From Verrucomicrobiales bacterium (GTDB lineage Bacteria; Verrucomicrobiota; Verrucomicrobiia; Verrucomicrobiales; SLCJ01), in the NCBI GenBank assembly GCA_007125835.1, contig SLCJ01000107.1:1-20288 (forward strand): a stretch of 20,288 nucleotides of DNA. Reading direction: 5' to 3'. Positions 7,613 to 14,515 of this stretch are shown here, one piece after another. Under the pieces are notes generated by a model. It was not told the DNA's origin. It ran no database searches and saw only the letters and a list, made by a program, of their open reading frames with translations. Both the position numbers and the translations under genes were made by a program. Positions within the stretch are counted from its first letter, which is position 1. Each line of letters starts with the position of its first letter.

Positions 7613-8299
7613 ATGCCCGGTGCTTTTCCTCAATGCCCCCTGCCCCACCTTTCGCGGGCAGTCGCCCCGGCCCCGCCTCCACAGACCGCGCTCCTGCGCG
7701 GCCGCGCCGCCTGCCTTGCCGCTGCTGCCGTGGCGGCAGCTTTGCTGGCCGCCTGCGAGACCGAACGCACCGTCGTTTCCGAAGGCCGCCGACTCGACCC
7801 AACGCACTCTAGCTTCGGAGGAAGTTACAACATGGTGCCCGGGGGCGCGGGGGGCGAGCAGGCCCAAGGCGGCCGCCGCAGCATGCTGGAAGGCCGCGAA
7901 TTCCGCTCCGCCGCACCACGCAATTTCCGCTCGCCATCACGCGAGTTTTCCGGGCCAACCGAATACCGCACACAGCAGTCCAATCTCCCGCAACCCTCCC
8001 GCGAAGCCACCCGCACCTTCGCCACCCGCCCGGCGGGCGAGCAGGGCGGGGCATTCCGCCAGCCCTCCGACGCATTCCCCACCCAAGCCTCTCGCGAACA
8101 GGGCACCGGCTACGACACCGGACGTTTTCCCACCACGGCTTCCCGCGAGGCCAGCACATCCTACCAGGATGGCGGGCAAAGTGAAACCACCGCCGCCACT
8201 CCCTACCGAGTGGACGACACCGACAACGTCCAGACCCTCGAATCCTACAACCGGCAGCGCTCCGTGCCAGAGGTGCGCAGGCTCCTTGGCAAGGATTGA
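7613..8299 (+). CDS. Small lipoprotein with repeated SRE motifs
   Basis: A 228-residue predicted lipoprotein. I chose the ATG at 7613, the last ATG before the signal sequence: a hydrophobic Ala/Leu stretch ends in the lipobox LAAC at C48. The open frame extends upstream to 7352, but that part overlaps the Fe-S gene in another frame and is Arg-rich, so it is not coding. The n-region before the hydrophobic core is unusually long (about 30 residues), so a non-ATG start nearer the core is possible. The mature part is low in hydrophobics and rich in Ser, Arg, Gly, Thr and Gln, with four SRE motifs at about 109, 129, 160 and 177, and looks disordered. The C-terminus (VQTLESYNRQRSVPEVRRLL) may be helical. 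No enzymatic family is recognised. It probably shares a transcript with the two genes upstream. Confidence 0.72.
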   Translation: MPGAFPQCPLPHLSRAVAPAPPPQTALLRGRAACLAAAAVAAALLAACETERTVVSEGRRLDPTHSSFGGSYNMVPGGAGGEQAQGGRRSMLEGREFRSAAPRNFRSPSREFSGPTEYRTQQSNLPQPSREATRTFATRPAGEQGGAFRQPSDAFPTQASREQGTGYDTGRFPTTASREASTSYQDGGQSETTAATPYRVDDTDNVQTLESYNRQRSVPEVRRLLGKD

Positions 8300-8399
8300 G
8301 AGGCCGCCAACCAAGAAGCGGTGAACCTTCTTCGCCGATGAGAGTGAGCAGGGGAAAGAGAACGCCGTCCCGTCCCGCCCATTCACTTCCTTATATGAC

Positions 8400-8439
8400 C
8401 CACCGACCCACCGATCCACCGATCCACCGACCCACCGCG
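8400..8439. repeat. Octamer tandem repeat between convergent genes
   Basis: Five consecutive 8-mers read CCACCGAC, CCACCGAT, CCACCGAT, CCACCGAC and a degenerate CCACCGCG. They occupy the middle of the 190-base gap between the lipoprotein stop (8299) and the convergent TPR gene stop (8490). The same gap has a weak AAGAAG/CTTCTT hairpin at 8313-8332 without a T-tract; no convincing intrinsic terminator is visible. Confidence 0.85.
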
Positions 8440-8489
8440 CGCCACCGCCCATGAGCCACGACAAATAGCCCACGCCCCCTGCCCGCTGC

Positions 8490-10991
8490 TCACAGTTCGG
8501 GCGGGTCTTCCGCGAAATCGGGGTATCGCTCGCGCAGTTCCTGGCGGAAACGGCGTGCCTCCTCGCGGTTTCCTGCCGCCTCCAGGGCATCGACCAGTTT
8601 GCGCAGCGCGCGGGGGGTCAGCTCGGGATCGACGATCGTTTGCGATACCACGGCGAAAATTGCCGCCGCCTCCTCGGGTTCGCCTCGTGCCATCGCCACT
8701 TCGCCACGCAGCAGGGCGAGCCGTGCATTCAGCCTCCCCTGCCGCAGCAGGCCCTGCCCTTCCTCGGCCGCCTTGTCCGCCTCGTCGTAACGCCCGAGGC
8801 GGTACAGCGCAAACGCCTTGTCGTAGAGGGTGTCGGCCCGATCGCCGACTGACTCCGCCACGTCGAGATAGAACCCGGCGGCCGTCACCGCCTCCTCGAA
8901 TTTCTCCTCTTCGACGAGCGCCTTGGCCAGATATTTCCAGATCACCGGCTCGGTGACGCGGGGCTCCTCCGGGTTGGATGCCATCGCGAGGTAGCGTGCC
9001 GCGCCCTCGGAGTCGCCCTCCTCGTAGAGTTTCACGCCCAGCCAGGCGATCACCTGCGCCGGCAACTCCGCCGCTTGAAAATCCACGAGGAACCTCTCCA
9101 GCTCCTCGCGCATCAATTCGTAATCCGTCATCGCATAAGCGGAGAGCACCAGCCTCGACCCGGCCGGGCGAGCGTAGCGCTCGGCGTCCATTTCGCGGGC
9201 CGCGCGCAGGGCGGGAACCGCTTCTTCATAACGGCGCAGCTGATACGACCCCCTGCCAATCCAATAATGAGCTTCGGCGGCGATCGCCGTCTCCGGGAAA
9301 CGCTCCAGAAGCGAGCGAAACAATGTCACCATACCTTCGATGTCATTGCCGGCCTGGCGGATCATCGCCGCCTGCTGGTAGGAAAATTCCACGGCCTCGG
9401 AATCGGGATGATCTTCGATCACCGCCATGAAATCATCCAATGCAGCGCCCGAGTTGCCAGCCGCGCGCCTCAATTCGCCGCGCTTGGCCAGCGCCAGCCC
9501 CACTCGCTCATCCTCCTGATCCGCAACCGCGATAAAACGCCCGAGCGTCTCGATGGCGGCAGCGCCCTGCCCGGAATCCGCCTCTGCCCAGGCCTTCTTG
9601 TAGAGCAGGGAGGGCACCAATTCGGGCGGGATGCGGTCGATCCGGACTTCGCCGTAGGCTTCCGCCGCAGCTGCCATTTCCCGCCGCTCGAACAATGTCT
9701 CCGCCTTCAGGAAAATGGCGCGGTCGATGAAAGAATGGTCGGAGCCACGCTCCCGTTCGCTGGTAATGTAATGATTGGCAAAGGCAATGAAATCGGCGTC
9801 TTCCTGCCGGTAAAGGCTCTCCAGCCTGCGATAGCCCGCCTCCTGCCCCTCGGGCTGGCCTTCGTAGAAATTTTCAAGAATGCCGTATACCTTCACCGCA
9901 TCGGCATGCCTGCCAAGCCGTTGCATGGCGTTGCCCGTCATCAGGAACATCTGCGCCCGCATCTCGTCAGAAAGTTGGTACACACCGGCGTGATAGGCAT
10001 CGACCACCCCCTCGTAGTCCTTCTCTCGATACAGGGCGCGGATCAAGCCGAACTGGGCCACCGCCTTCCACGCCTCGGCCCCATCGAAAGCCATCACCTC
10101 GCGGAACTTTTCGGCCGCGCTCTCTGTGCGCCCCGCCTCGGTATCGAGGAGGGCGGTGCGCACCAGCGCCTCCGCCCGCACCGAAATGTCCTCGCTCTCC
10201 TCCGCCAGCGCCCGGAAATTTTCGAGAGCCTCATCCTCGCGCCCCAGATTTGCCGAGATCCTGGCCATTGCAAGCAAGGCGGCCTCCCGGTGCGGGTTGT
10301 CGGCCTCAGCCTGCGCCACCTCTTGGAAAACCGGCATGGCATCACGCTCCTCACCCAACTGCTGCAAACTGAGCGCCAGCCTGAACGCAGCCTCAAGATT
10401 GAGCGCCTTTTCATCCTCGCCGTCCAGAAGGCGGCGGGCGGTGCGGAAATAGGGCACCGCCATGCGAAAATCGCGGCGGTTGTAGGCAAGCGCGGCCGCC
10501 CGGAATGCCGCCGCCCCCACCATTTCGCCTTCGCGGAAACGGTCGACAATCAGCGCGAAACGCTGCTCGGCCTCGTCCGCCCTGTCGAGCCGCCGCAGCG
10601 ACTCGGCCGCCCGGAACATCGCGTAACGCACGCGCGGGTGATTGGGAAATTCCTCCGTGAACTCATTGTAGCGAAACAGCGCGAACTCCAAATCCCCGCG
10701 CTCAAAAAGCATGTCTGCCAATTCCAAGAGGTCGTTCCCCGGGTCCGGGCGCAGCAGGTCTCCCGCCGGGGGCGCGGGGTCATCCTCCACCACAGGATCC
10801 ACCTCGTCCAAATCCACCTGGCGCGCGGGACGCACCGGCGGATCGTCGACCGGCCGCGCCGGGCGCACGGGCACATCATCATCGACCTCGACCGGTCGCG
10901 CCGGGCGCACCTCCTGGCCCACTGCCAGCCCGCCCCACACCAGGGCGACCAAGGCGGAAAAAACCAGATACTTGGAAAAACTCAATCGCAT
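8490..10991 (-). CDS. Large exported tetratricopeptide repeat protein
   Basis: An 833-residue TPR protein. I chose the ATG at 10991-10989: it opens MRLSFSKYL and a hydrophobic core ending at AVGQ (signal cleavage near residue 26). An in-frame start at 11075 would overlap the ExbD gene. After the signal comes a spacer with three VRPARPV/VRPARQV units (28-34, 42-48, 53-59) separated by acidic residues, then TPR-type helical pairs from about residue 85 to the end. Examples are NDLLELADMLFERGDLEFAL, YFRTARRLLDGEDEKALNLE and YDKAFALYRLGRYDEADKAA. Such proteins act as periplasmic or outer-membrane scaffolds; CpoB/YbgF beside Tol-Pal is a smaller analogue. It begins 14 bases after the ExbD stop and is third in an ExbB-ExbD-TPR unit, so a role in coupling proton-motive force to the envelope is plausible but inferred. 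Confidence 0.88.
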   Translation of the reverse strand: MRLSFSKYLVFSALVALVWGGLAVGQEVRPARPVEVDDDVPVRPARPVDDPPVRPARQVDLDEVDPVVEDDPAPPAGDLLRPDPGNDLLELADMLFERGDLEFALFRYNEFTEEFPNHPRVRYAMFRAAESLRRLDRADEAEQRFALIVDRFREGEMVGAAAFRAAALAYNRRDFRMAVPYFRTARRLLDGEDEKALNLEAAFRLALSLQQLGEERDAMPVFQEVAQAEADNPHREAALLAMARISANLGREDEALENFRALAEESEDISVRAEALVRTALLDTEAGRTESAAEKFREVMAFDGAEAWKAVAQFGLIRALYREKDYEGVVDAYHAGVYQLSDEMRAQMFLMTGNAMQRLGRHADAVKVYGILENFYEGQPEGQEAGYRRLESLYRQEDADFIAFANHYITSERERGSDHSFIDRAIFLKAETLFERREMAAAAEAYGEVRIDRIPPELVPSLLYKKAWAEADSGQGAAAIETLGRFIAVADQEDERVGLALAKRGELRRAAGNSGAALDDFMAVIEDHPDSEAVEFSYQQAAMIRQAGNDIEGMVTLFRSLLERFPETAIAAEAHYWIGRGSYQLRRYEEAVPALRAAREMDAERYARPAGSRLVLSAYAMTDYELMREELERFLVDFQAAELPAQVIAWLGVKLYEEGDSEGAARYLAMASNPEEPRVTEPVIWKYLAKALVEEEKFEEAVTAAGFYLDVAESVGDRADTLYDKAFALYRLGRYDEADKAAEEGQGLLRQGRLNARLALLRGEVAMARGEPEEAAAIFAVVSQTIVDPELTPRALRKLVDALEAAGNREEARRFRQELRERYPDFAEDPPEL
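10815..10910. repeat. Three coding repeats giving VRPARPV units
   Basis: Three roughly 20-base copies lie within the 5' part of the TPR gene at 10815-10834, 10848-10868 and 10890-10910. The last two differ at one position (ACCGGCCGCG against ACCGGTCGCG, each followed by CCGGGCGCAC). They encode the Arg-Pro-Ala-Arg-Pro units just after the signal peptide. The even DNA identity, including third positions, suggests recent duplication rather than protein-level selection alone. Confidence 0.75.
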
Positions 10992-11005
10992 AAAAAAGAT
11001 GGGGA

Positions 11006-11434
11006 TTACTGCGGGCTCTCGCTCTCCGGGCGATCGGTTGCGAACGCCACGTTCCAGATGCCGGCCCGTCGGCACAGGTCCAGCACGCGCACGATATTCT
11101 CATACCGGGTATCGCGGTCGCCACGCAGGATCACCGCCACATCCTGATAGACCGCCGCGATGCTCGACAGCCGCTCATGCATTTCGGGTTCGGAAATCGT
11201 GCGCCCCTCGAGCACCATGGCACCATCCTCGAGCACGTTGATGATCACTTCGCCGATGTTGCGCCTGGGGTCCACGCCCTCCTCCGCCACCGGCACACGC
11301 ACATCCAACTCCGTTTCGAAGCGCGCGTAGGCCCAGGTCACAAGAAAGAAAATCAGCAGCAAAAAGACAATGTCGATCATCGGTGCCATTTGCAGGCCCG
11401 GGCGCTCCATTTCGACTGACTGGCGGAATAGCAT
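11006..11434 (-). CDS. ExbD/TolR-family biopolymer transport protein
   Basis: A 142-residue ExbD/TolR protein of normal length. It has a short cytoplasmic N-terminus and a single membrane segment QMAPMIDIVFLLLIFFLVTW (about 15-34) that carries the proton-relay Asp at residue 21. A periplasmic domain follows with GEVIINVLEDGAMVLEG and VAVILRGDRDTRYENIVRVL, the usual ExbD fold pattern. Paired with an ExbB-type channel it converts proton-motive force into motion of an envelope partner. TolR and ExbD cannot be separated from this sequence alone, so no symbol is given. It starts 20 bases after the ExbB stop and ends 14 bases before the TPR gene. The leader is CTTTATCCAACC with no Shine-Dalgarno. 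Confidence 0.94.
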   Translation of the reverse strand: MLFRQSVEMERPGLQMAPMIDIVFLLLIFFLVTWAYARFETELDVRVPVAEEGVDPRRNIGEVIINVLEDGAMVLEGRTISEPEMHERLSSIAAVYQDVAVILRGDRDTRYENIVRVLDLCRRAGIWNVAFATDRPESESPQ

Positions 11435-11454
11435 GGTTGGATAAAGTCGCTATC

Positions 11455-12327
11455 TCAGAGGCCGTTGGGGTCATCAGGATCGAAGGGCAGGGCGCGGTCC
11501 TGCGTCGCTCCGCGCCGCCGCTCCGCAATTTTATATTGCGCCGCCACCAGAGCCATCAAGTGCGTCGTCGCGCTTTCCATCTCCGAAATCATCTTCTGCA
11601 CCCTGCCTCGGAACAAAGCATAAAACGCCAGCGCCGGGATGCCGATCGACAGGCCGGTGGCCGTGGTCACCAGAGCCTCGGCCACCCCCCCGGCCAATCC
11701 CATCTGCTGCACGCCGACAAACGCCCCCGTACCGAGCGTCTGGAACGACTTGATCATCCCCAGCACCGTGCCAAGCAAACCAACCATCGGCGCGATCGCC
11801 CCCACATCGCCAAGATAAGAAATGCGCTGCGACAACAGACCCGCCTGGCGCACGCCCTCCGCCTGTGCCACCTGGCGCACCTCCTCGAATGTCGCACCAG
11901 GATTGCGCGTCGCAAAGTCCATCGACCGCTGCATGATGCGCGCCACACTCTGATTCGTCCTTCCTGAGGAAGCGATCAAACCCAGGTAGTCCTGCTTGCG
12001 AATCTGCGTCTCCGCCAGGTCCATGAATGACTCGGAAACCACCGCTCCGGGACGGATCGTAAAAAGGTAAAATAGCACCAGAAGCCCGCCGATGAAGGAA
12101 AGCAGACCCAGGGGCCACATCATGATGCCACCCTTCTCCAAAATCTCCAGCAGGGTAACCACCGGCGCATCGTCGCCCGCCCTTGCCTGCTCCACCGCGC
12201 GGTTCACGGCCTCGGTGGTGGTTTCCTCAAGCACGCTGTCTTCCTGAGCCGCCAGTGGAGCCACGGCCCCCGGCATCAACAGCATGGCCGCGAAAATCAG
12301 ACATATGAATCTGGCATGGACACTCAT
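11455..12327 (-). CDS. MotA/TolQ/ExbB-family proton channel protein
   Basis: A 290-residue ExbB-type protein. I chose the ATG at 12327-12325, which opens a signal peptide (MSVHARF, core ICLIFAAMLLMPG, cleavage near LAA-QED). A start at 12453 would lie upstream of the terminator hairpin and adds a non-membrane Arg/Gly segment. After the signal comes a periplasmic stretch of about 40 residues, then TM1 (68-91, GIMMWPLGLLSFIGG). The large cytoplasmic loop follows (FEEVRQVAQAEGVRQAGLLS), then TM2 (about 172-194, GAIAPMVGLLGTVLGMIKSF) and TM3 (about 216-238, ALVTTATGLSIGIPALAFYA) with the conserved Thr-rich helix face. It forms the pentameric channel with ExbD. It is first in a three-gene unit and is separated from the upstream amt gene by a terminator. 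No tonB, tolA or pal is present. Confidence 0.93.
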   Translation of the reverse strand: MSVHARFICLIFAAMLLMPGAVAPLAAQEDSVLEETTTEAVNRAVEQARAGDDAPVVTLLEILEKGGIMMWPLGLLSFIGGLLVLFYLFTIRPGAVVSESFMDLAETQIRKQDYLGLIASSGRTNQSVARIMQRSMDFATRNPGATFEEVRQVAQAEGVRQAGLLSQRISYLGDVGAIAPMVGLLGTVLGMIKSFQTLGTGAFVGVQQMGLAGGVAEALVTTATGLSIGIPALAFYALFRGRVQKMISEMESATTHLMALVAAQYKIAERRRGATQDRALPFDPDDPNGL

Positions 12328-12398
12328 CGGCGGCAAGTTTACGCCATTCCATCCCTCTCTGCAATCGCCATCCCGCTCCCGACTCTCCCCCCGGGAGG

Positions 12399-12431
12399 AA
12401 AAGCGGCCGGCCGGATGAACCGACCGACCGC
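12399..12431 (-). terminator. Intrinsic terminator downstream of amt
   Basis: On the minus strand a 12-base arm GCGGTCGGTCGG (12431-12420), a 5-base loop TTCAT and a 12-base arm CCGGCCGGCCGC (12414-12403) pair fully if two G-U wobbles are allowed. TTTT follows at 12402-12399. It starts 54 bases after the amt stop and ends 71 bases before the ExbB gene start, so it insulates the two units. The T-tract is short, but the stem is very stable. Confidence 0.75.
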
Positions 12432-12485
12432 CCCATATCCCGAGCCACCCCACACGGAGGGCCGGAAAGTCGCCGCAAAGTTTCC

Positions 12486-13988
12486 TTATCCCACGTCGGA
12501 GGAATCCGTCCCGAACTGGTAGGCCGGCGCACCGTGCTCCTCCACGTCCAGCCCGCGCTCTTCGACCTCCTCGTCCACCCGCACGCCGATCGCCAGTTTG
12601 ATCAGCCTGAACACCGCGAACGAGAACAGGAAGGCGAATCCACAGACCACGATCACGCCGAGAAGTTGGCTGACGAACGACGCCTCATCGGGGGCGAAAA
12701 ATGCCACCGCCAGCGTGCCCCAGATGCCGCACACGCCGTGCACCGAGATCGCGCCCACGGGGTCGTCGATGCGGATGCGGTCGAAGAAAAGGATGGCCGC
12801 CACCACAATCACACCGCCGATGGCCCCCATGGCCACGGCCGACCACGGGCCCACCACATCGGCCCCCGCGGTGATGGAAACCAACCCGCCGAGCACGCCA
12901 TTGAGCGCCATCGACAGGTCCGGCTTGCGCACGAACAAGGCCGAGGCCAGCATCGAAGCCAGCGCACCGGCCGAGGCCGCCAACGCCGTGGTCGTGAACA
13001 CCAGGCCCAAAGCCTTCGGCTCCGCCGACAGCACCGACCCGCCATTGAACCCAAACCAGCCGAAGAATAGCAGAAACACGCCGATCGCCGCCAGCGGCAT
13101 GCTGTGGCCGAAGATCGGGCGAATCCCCGTCTTCGTATACTTGCCACGGCGCGGCCCCAGGATGATCACGCAAGCCAGCGCCGCGAAGCCGCCAAAGGCA
13201 TGCACCACCGTCGATCCCGCGAAATCATAGAACGGTGTGGACAGCTCGCTCAGCCAGCCCTCGCCCCAGTGCCACGATCCGGCGATCGGATACCCAATTG
13301 CCACCAGCACCAGCGCGAACAACATGAACGACGGCAGCTTGATCCGCTCCGCCACAGAGCCCGACACAATGGTCGCCGCCGTGGCCGCGAACATCGCCTG
13401 GAAAATGAAATCCCCATAGCCCGTCATGGCCAGTTCCACACCACCATAGCCCAGGGTAAAATCCTCGTTCAGATCGCCAATCGGCCCGCCAATCCCCAGC
13501 CAGCCATTGATAATCCAATCGCCGGGATAATGCGTGTTAAACCCGATCACCGCGTATGTAAGAATGCCGGTGGAGATGATGAAGACGTTCTTAAAAAGGA
13601 TGTTTACCGTGTTCTTCGAGCGCGTCAGCCCCGCCTCAAGCGAGGCGAATCCCAGGTGCATCAGCAGCACCAAAGCCGCCGCAATGCATGTCCAGAGCAT
13701 GCTCGTGACAAAGAAATCAAACGCCCCGGCATGAAAGCCGTGTTCCGCCACCATTTCCAGATACTCCTCCTTGAAGCCAACCTGCTCCGCAATTTCCTCC
13801 ACATCCAGCCCATCGGCTTCGAAGGCCGCGAATTCCTCCGCAGTAATCAGCCCGGTGGCCAGAAGGGATTCCCTTGTCGGCTCAGGCTCGTCGGCGCGCA
13901 GGGAGGGAACCGCAAACAGGCTCGACACAAACAGCAATACAAGCGGCAGAAAACGGAGCCGCGCAGGCATGGTCTTGGAGGTGATCAT
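12486..13988 (-). CDS. amt: Ammonium transporter with signal peptide and extra N-terminal domain
   Basis: A 500-residue Amt/Mep/Rh transporter in the inner membrane. Conserved features: MHLGFASLEAGLTRSKNTVN after TM1, the AATAATIVSGSVAERIK segment, the conserved Asp (D255) in YDFAGSTVVHAFGG, the pore twin histidines H263 (STVVHAFGG) and H417 (AISVHGVCGIWG), and the C-terminal RVDEEVEERGLDVEEHGAPAY, which in relatives forms the PII/GlnK-responsive tail. Residues 1-32 form a signal peptide. About 55 acidic residues (33-88) precede TM1, longer than in typical Amt. I prefer the ATG at 13988; GTG at 14030 is in frame but sits in the leader hairpin, and ATG at 13970 is also possible. A sigma-54 promoter lies upstream. 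No glnK/glnB gene is adjacent, which is unusual for amt. Confidence 0.96.
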   Translation of the reverse strand: MITSKTMPARLRFLPLVLLFVSSLFAVPSLRADEPEPTRESLLATGLITAEEFAAFEADGLDVEEIAEQVGFKEEYLEMVAEHGFHAGAFDFFVTSMLWTCIAAALVLLMHLGFASLEAGLTRSKNTVNILFKNVFIISTGILTYAVIGFNTHYPGDWIINGWLGIGGPIGDLNEDFTLGYGGVELAMTGYGDFIFQAMFAATAATIVSGSVAERIKLPSFMLFALVLVAIGYPIAGSWHWGEGWLSELSTPFYDFAGSTVVHAFGGFAALACVIILGPRRGKYTKTGIRPIFGHSMPLAAIGVFLLFFGWFGFNGGSVLSAEPKALGLVFTTTALAASAGALASMLASALFVRKPDLSMALNGVLGGLVSITAGADVVGPWSAVAMGAIGGVIVVAAILFFDRIRIDDPVGAISVHGVCGIWGTLAVAFFAPDEASFVSQLLGVIVVCGFAFLFSFAVFRLIKLAIGVRVDEEVEERGLDVEEHGAPAYQFGTDSSDVG

Positions 13989-14013
13989 AATGAGGATGGA
14001 GGTTGGGTTTTTC

Positions 14014-14047
14014 CCCCCGCCCACAGCCACAAGGACCTTCGCGGGGG
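14014..14047 (-). promoter_or_regulatory. Leader hairpin in the amt 5' untranslated region
   Basis: On the minus strand CCCCCGC (14047-14041) and GCGGGGG (14020-14014) form a 7-bp GC stem around a 20-base loop. It begins within a few bases of the predicted sigma-54 transcription start near 14051 and encloses the alternative GTG codon at 14030. It could stabilise the mRNA 5' end or affect translation; it also argues against the GTG as start. Confidence 0.5.
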
Positions 14048-14061
14048 TTCAACCTCCGGGA

Positions 14062-14078
14062 AGCAATCACCGTGCCAA
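14062..14078 (-). promoter_or_regulatory. Sigma-54 (RpoN) promoter of amt
   Basis: On the minus strand the sequence reads TTGGCACGGTGATTGCT. This fits the known RpoN consensus YTGGCACG-N4-TTGCW at every fixed position, with GG and GC at the required -24/-12 spacing. The predicted start is near 14051, giving a leader of about 63 bases to the ATG at 13988. RpoN control needs an activator such as NtrC, which fits a nitrogen-uptake gene. Confidence 0.85.
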
Positions 14079-14265
14079 AACCGGGACGACCCGAAAATCA
14101 CCCTCTACCCCACCCCCCACGTCGCAATGCGGACCTCAGCCCGCTTGGTTGGTATTCCACGCGCATGCACCCAAATAATGATGATTCGCGCTCTCGGATC
14201 ACGATGCCTGAAAGCAGCGCGAAATAGCAATCTGACCATCCCGAAGCCGCTTCCCGCTATCATGC

Positions 14266-14361
14266 ACTCCGAAAGGGTGCCAGATCGTAACGCGGGGTCT
14301 AGTGTAGCGATACCCCGGGAAGGAAGCCCCTAACAACCCTTACCCGGAAAGGGTGCCCGAT
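14266..14361. repeat. Two direct repeats, possible activator sites for amt
   Basis: ACTCCGAAAGGGTGCCAGAT (14266-14285) and ACCCGGAAAGGGTGCCCGAT (14342-14361) match at 17 of 20 positions and are 76 bases apart. They lie about 190-300 bases upstream of the sigma-54 promoter, a distance typical for enhancer sites bound by NtrC-class activators. The first copy overlaps GCAC...GTGC half-sites, but the spacing is 9 rather than the 7 of the classical NtrC site, so the binding protein is not identified. Confidence 0.45.
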
Positions 14362-14473
14362 AGCGCGTCGCCGCCTACTCCAACGCCGGATACCCACTGC
14401 CAGCCGCCAGGCCGATACCACACCACACAGGAACAAGTCCGGCAGTCGCGCCCCGCCACAAAGGATGCCGCGC

Positions 14474-14515
14474 CACTCACTGCTCACTGCTCACTGCTCA
14501 CTGCTCACTGCTCAC
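14474..14515. repeat. Heptamer tandem repeat (TGCTCAC)n
   Basis: Five perfect copies of TGCTCAC occupy 14481-14515, preceded by a partial, degenerate copy (CACTCAC). The array starts 22 bases beyond the Gfo/Idh stop codon at 14538, in that gene's 3' region. A perfect 7-bp array of this kind is expected to vary in copy number between strains. Confidence 0.95.

Noticed and set aside
8313..8332. A terminator after the lipoprotein gene (AAGAAG/CTTCTT hairpin)
   Set aside because: The stem is short and AT-rich with no T-tract on either strand.
9075..11147. A 690-codon open frame on the plus strand opposite the TPR gene
   Set aside because: It is antisense to a well-formed signal-peptide TPR protein, crosses into the ExbD gene, and its translation is His/Arg/Leu-rich without domain motifs.
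14264..14280. A classical NtrC binding site, GCAC...GTGC
   Set aside because: The half-sites are separated by 9 rather than 7 bases, so it is kept only as part of a direct repeat, not called as an NtrC site.
13104..14333. A 409-codon open frame on the plus strand opposite amt and its promoter
   Set aside because: It is antisense to invariant Amt residues and runs through the sigma-54 promoter; its Arg/His-rich composition is unlike its neighbours.
14299..14487. A 62-codon minus-strand open frame in the region upstream of amt
   Set aside because: It ends and begins in repeat-containing noncoding sequence, is Arg/Trp-rich, and has no homology-like features.
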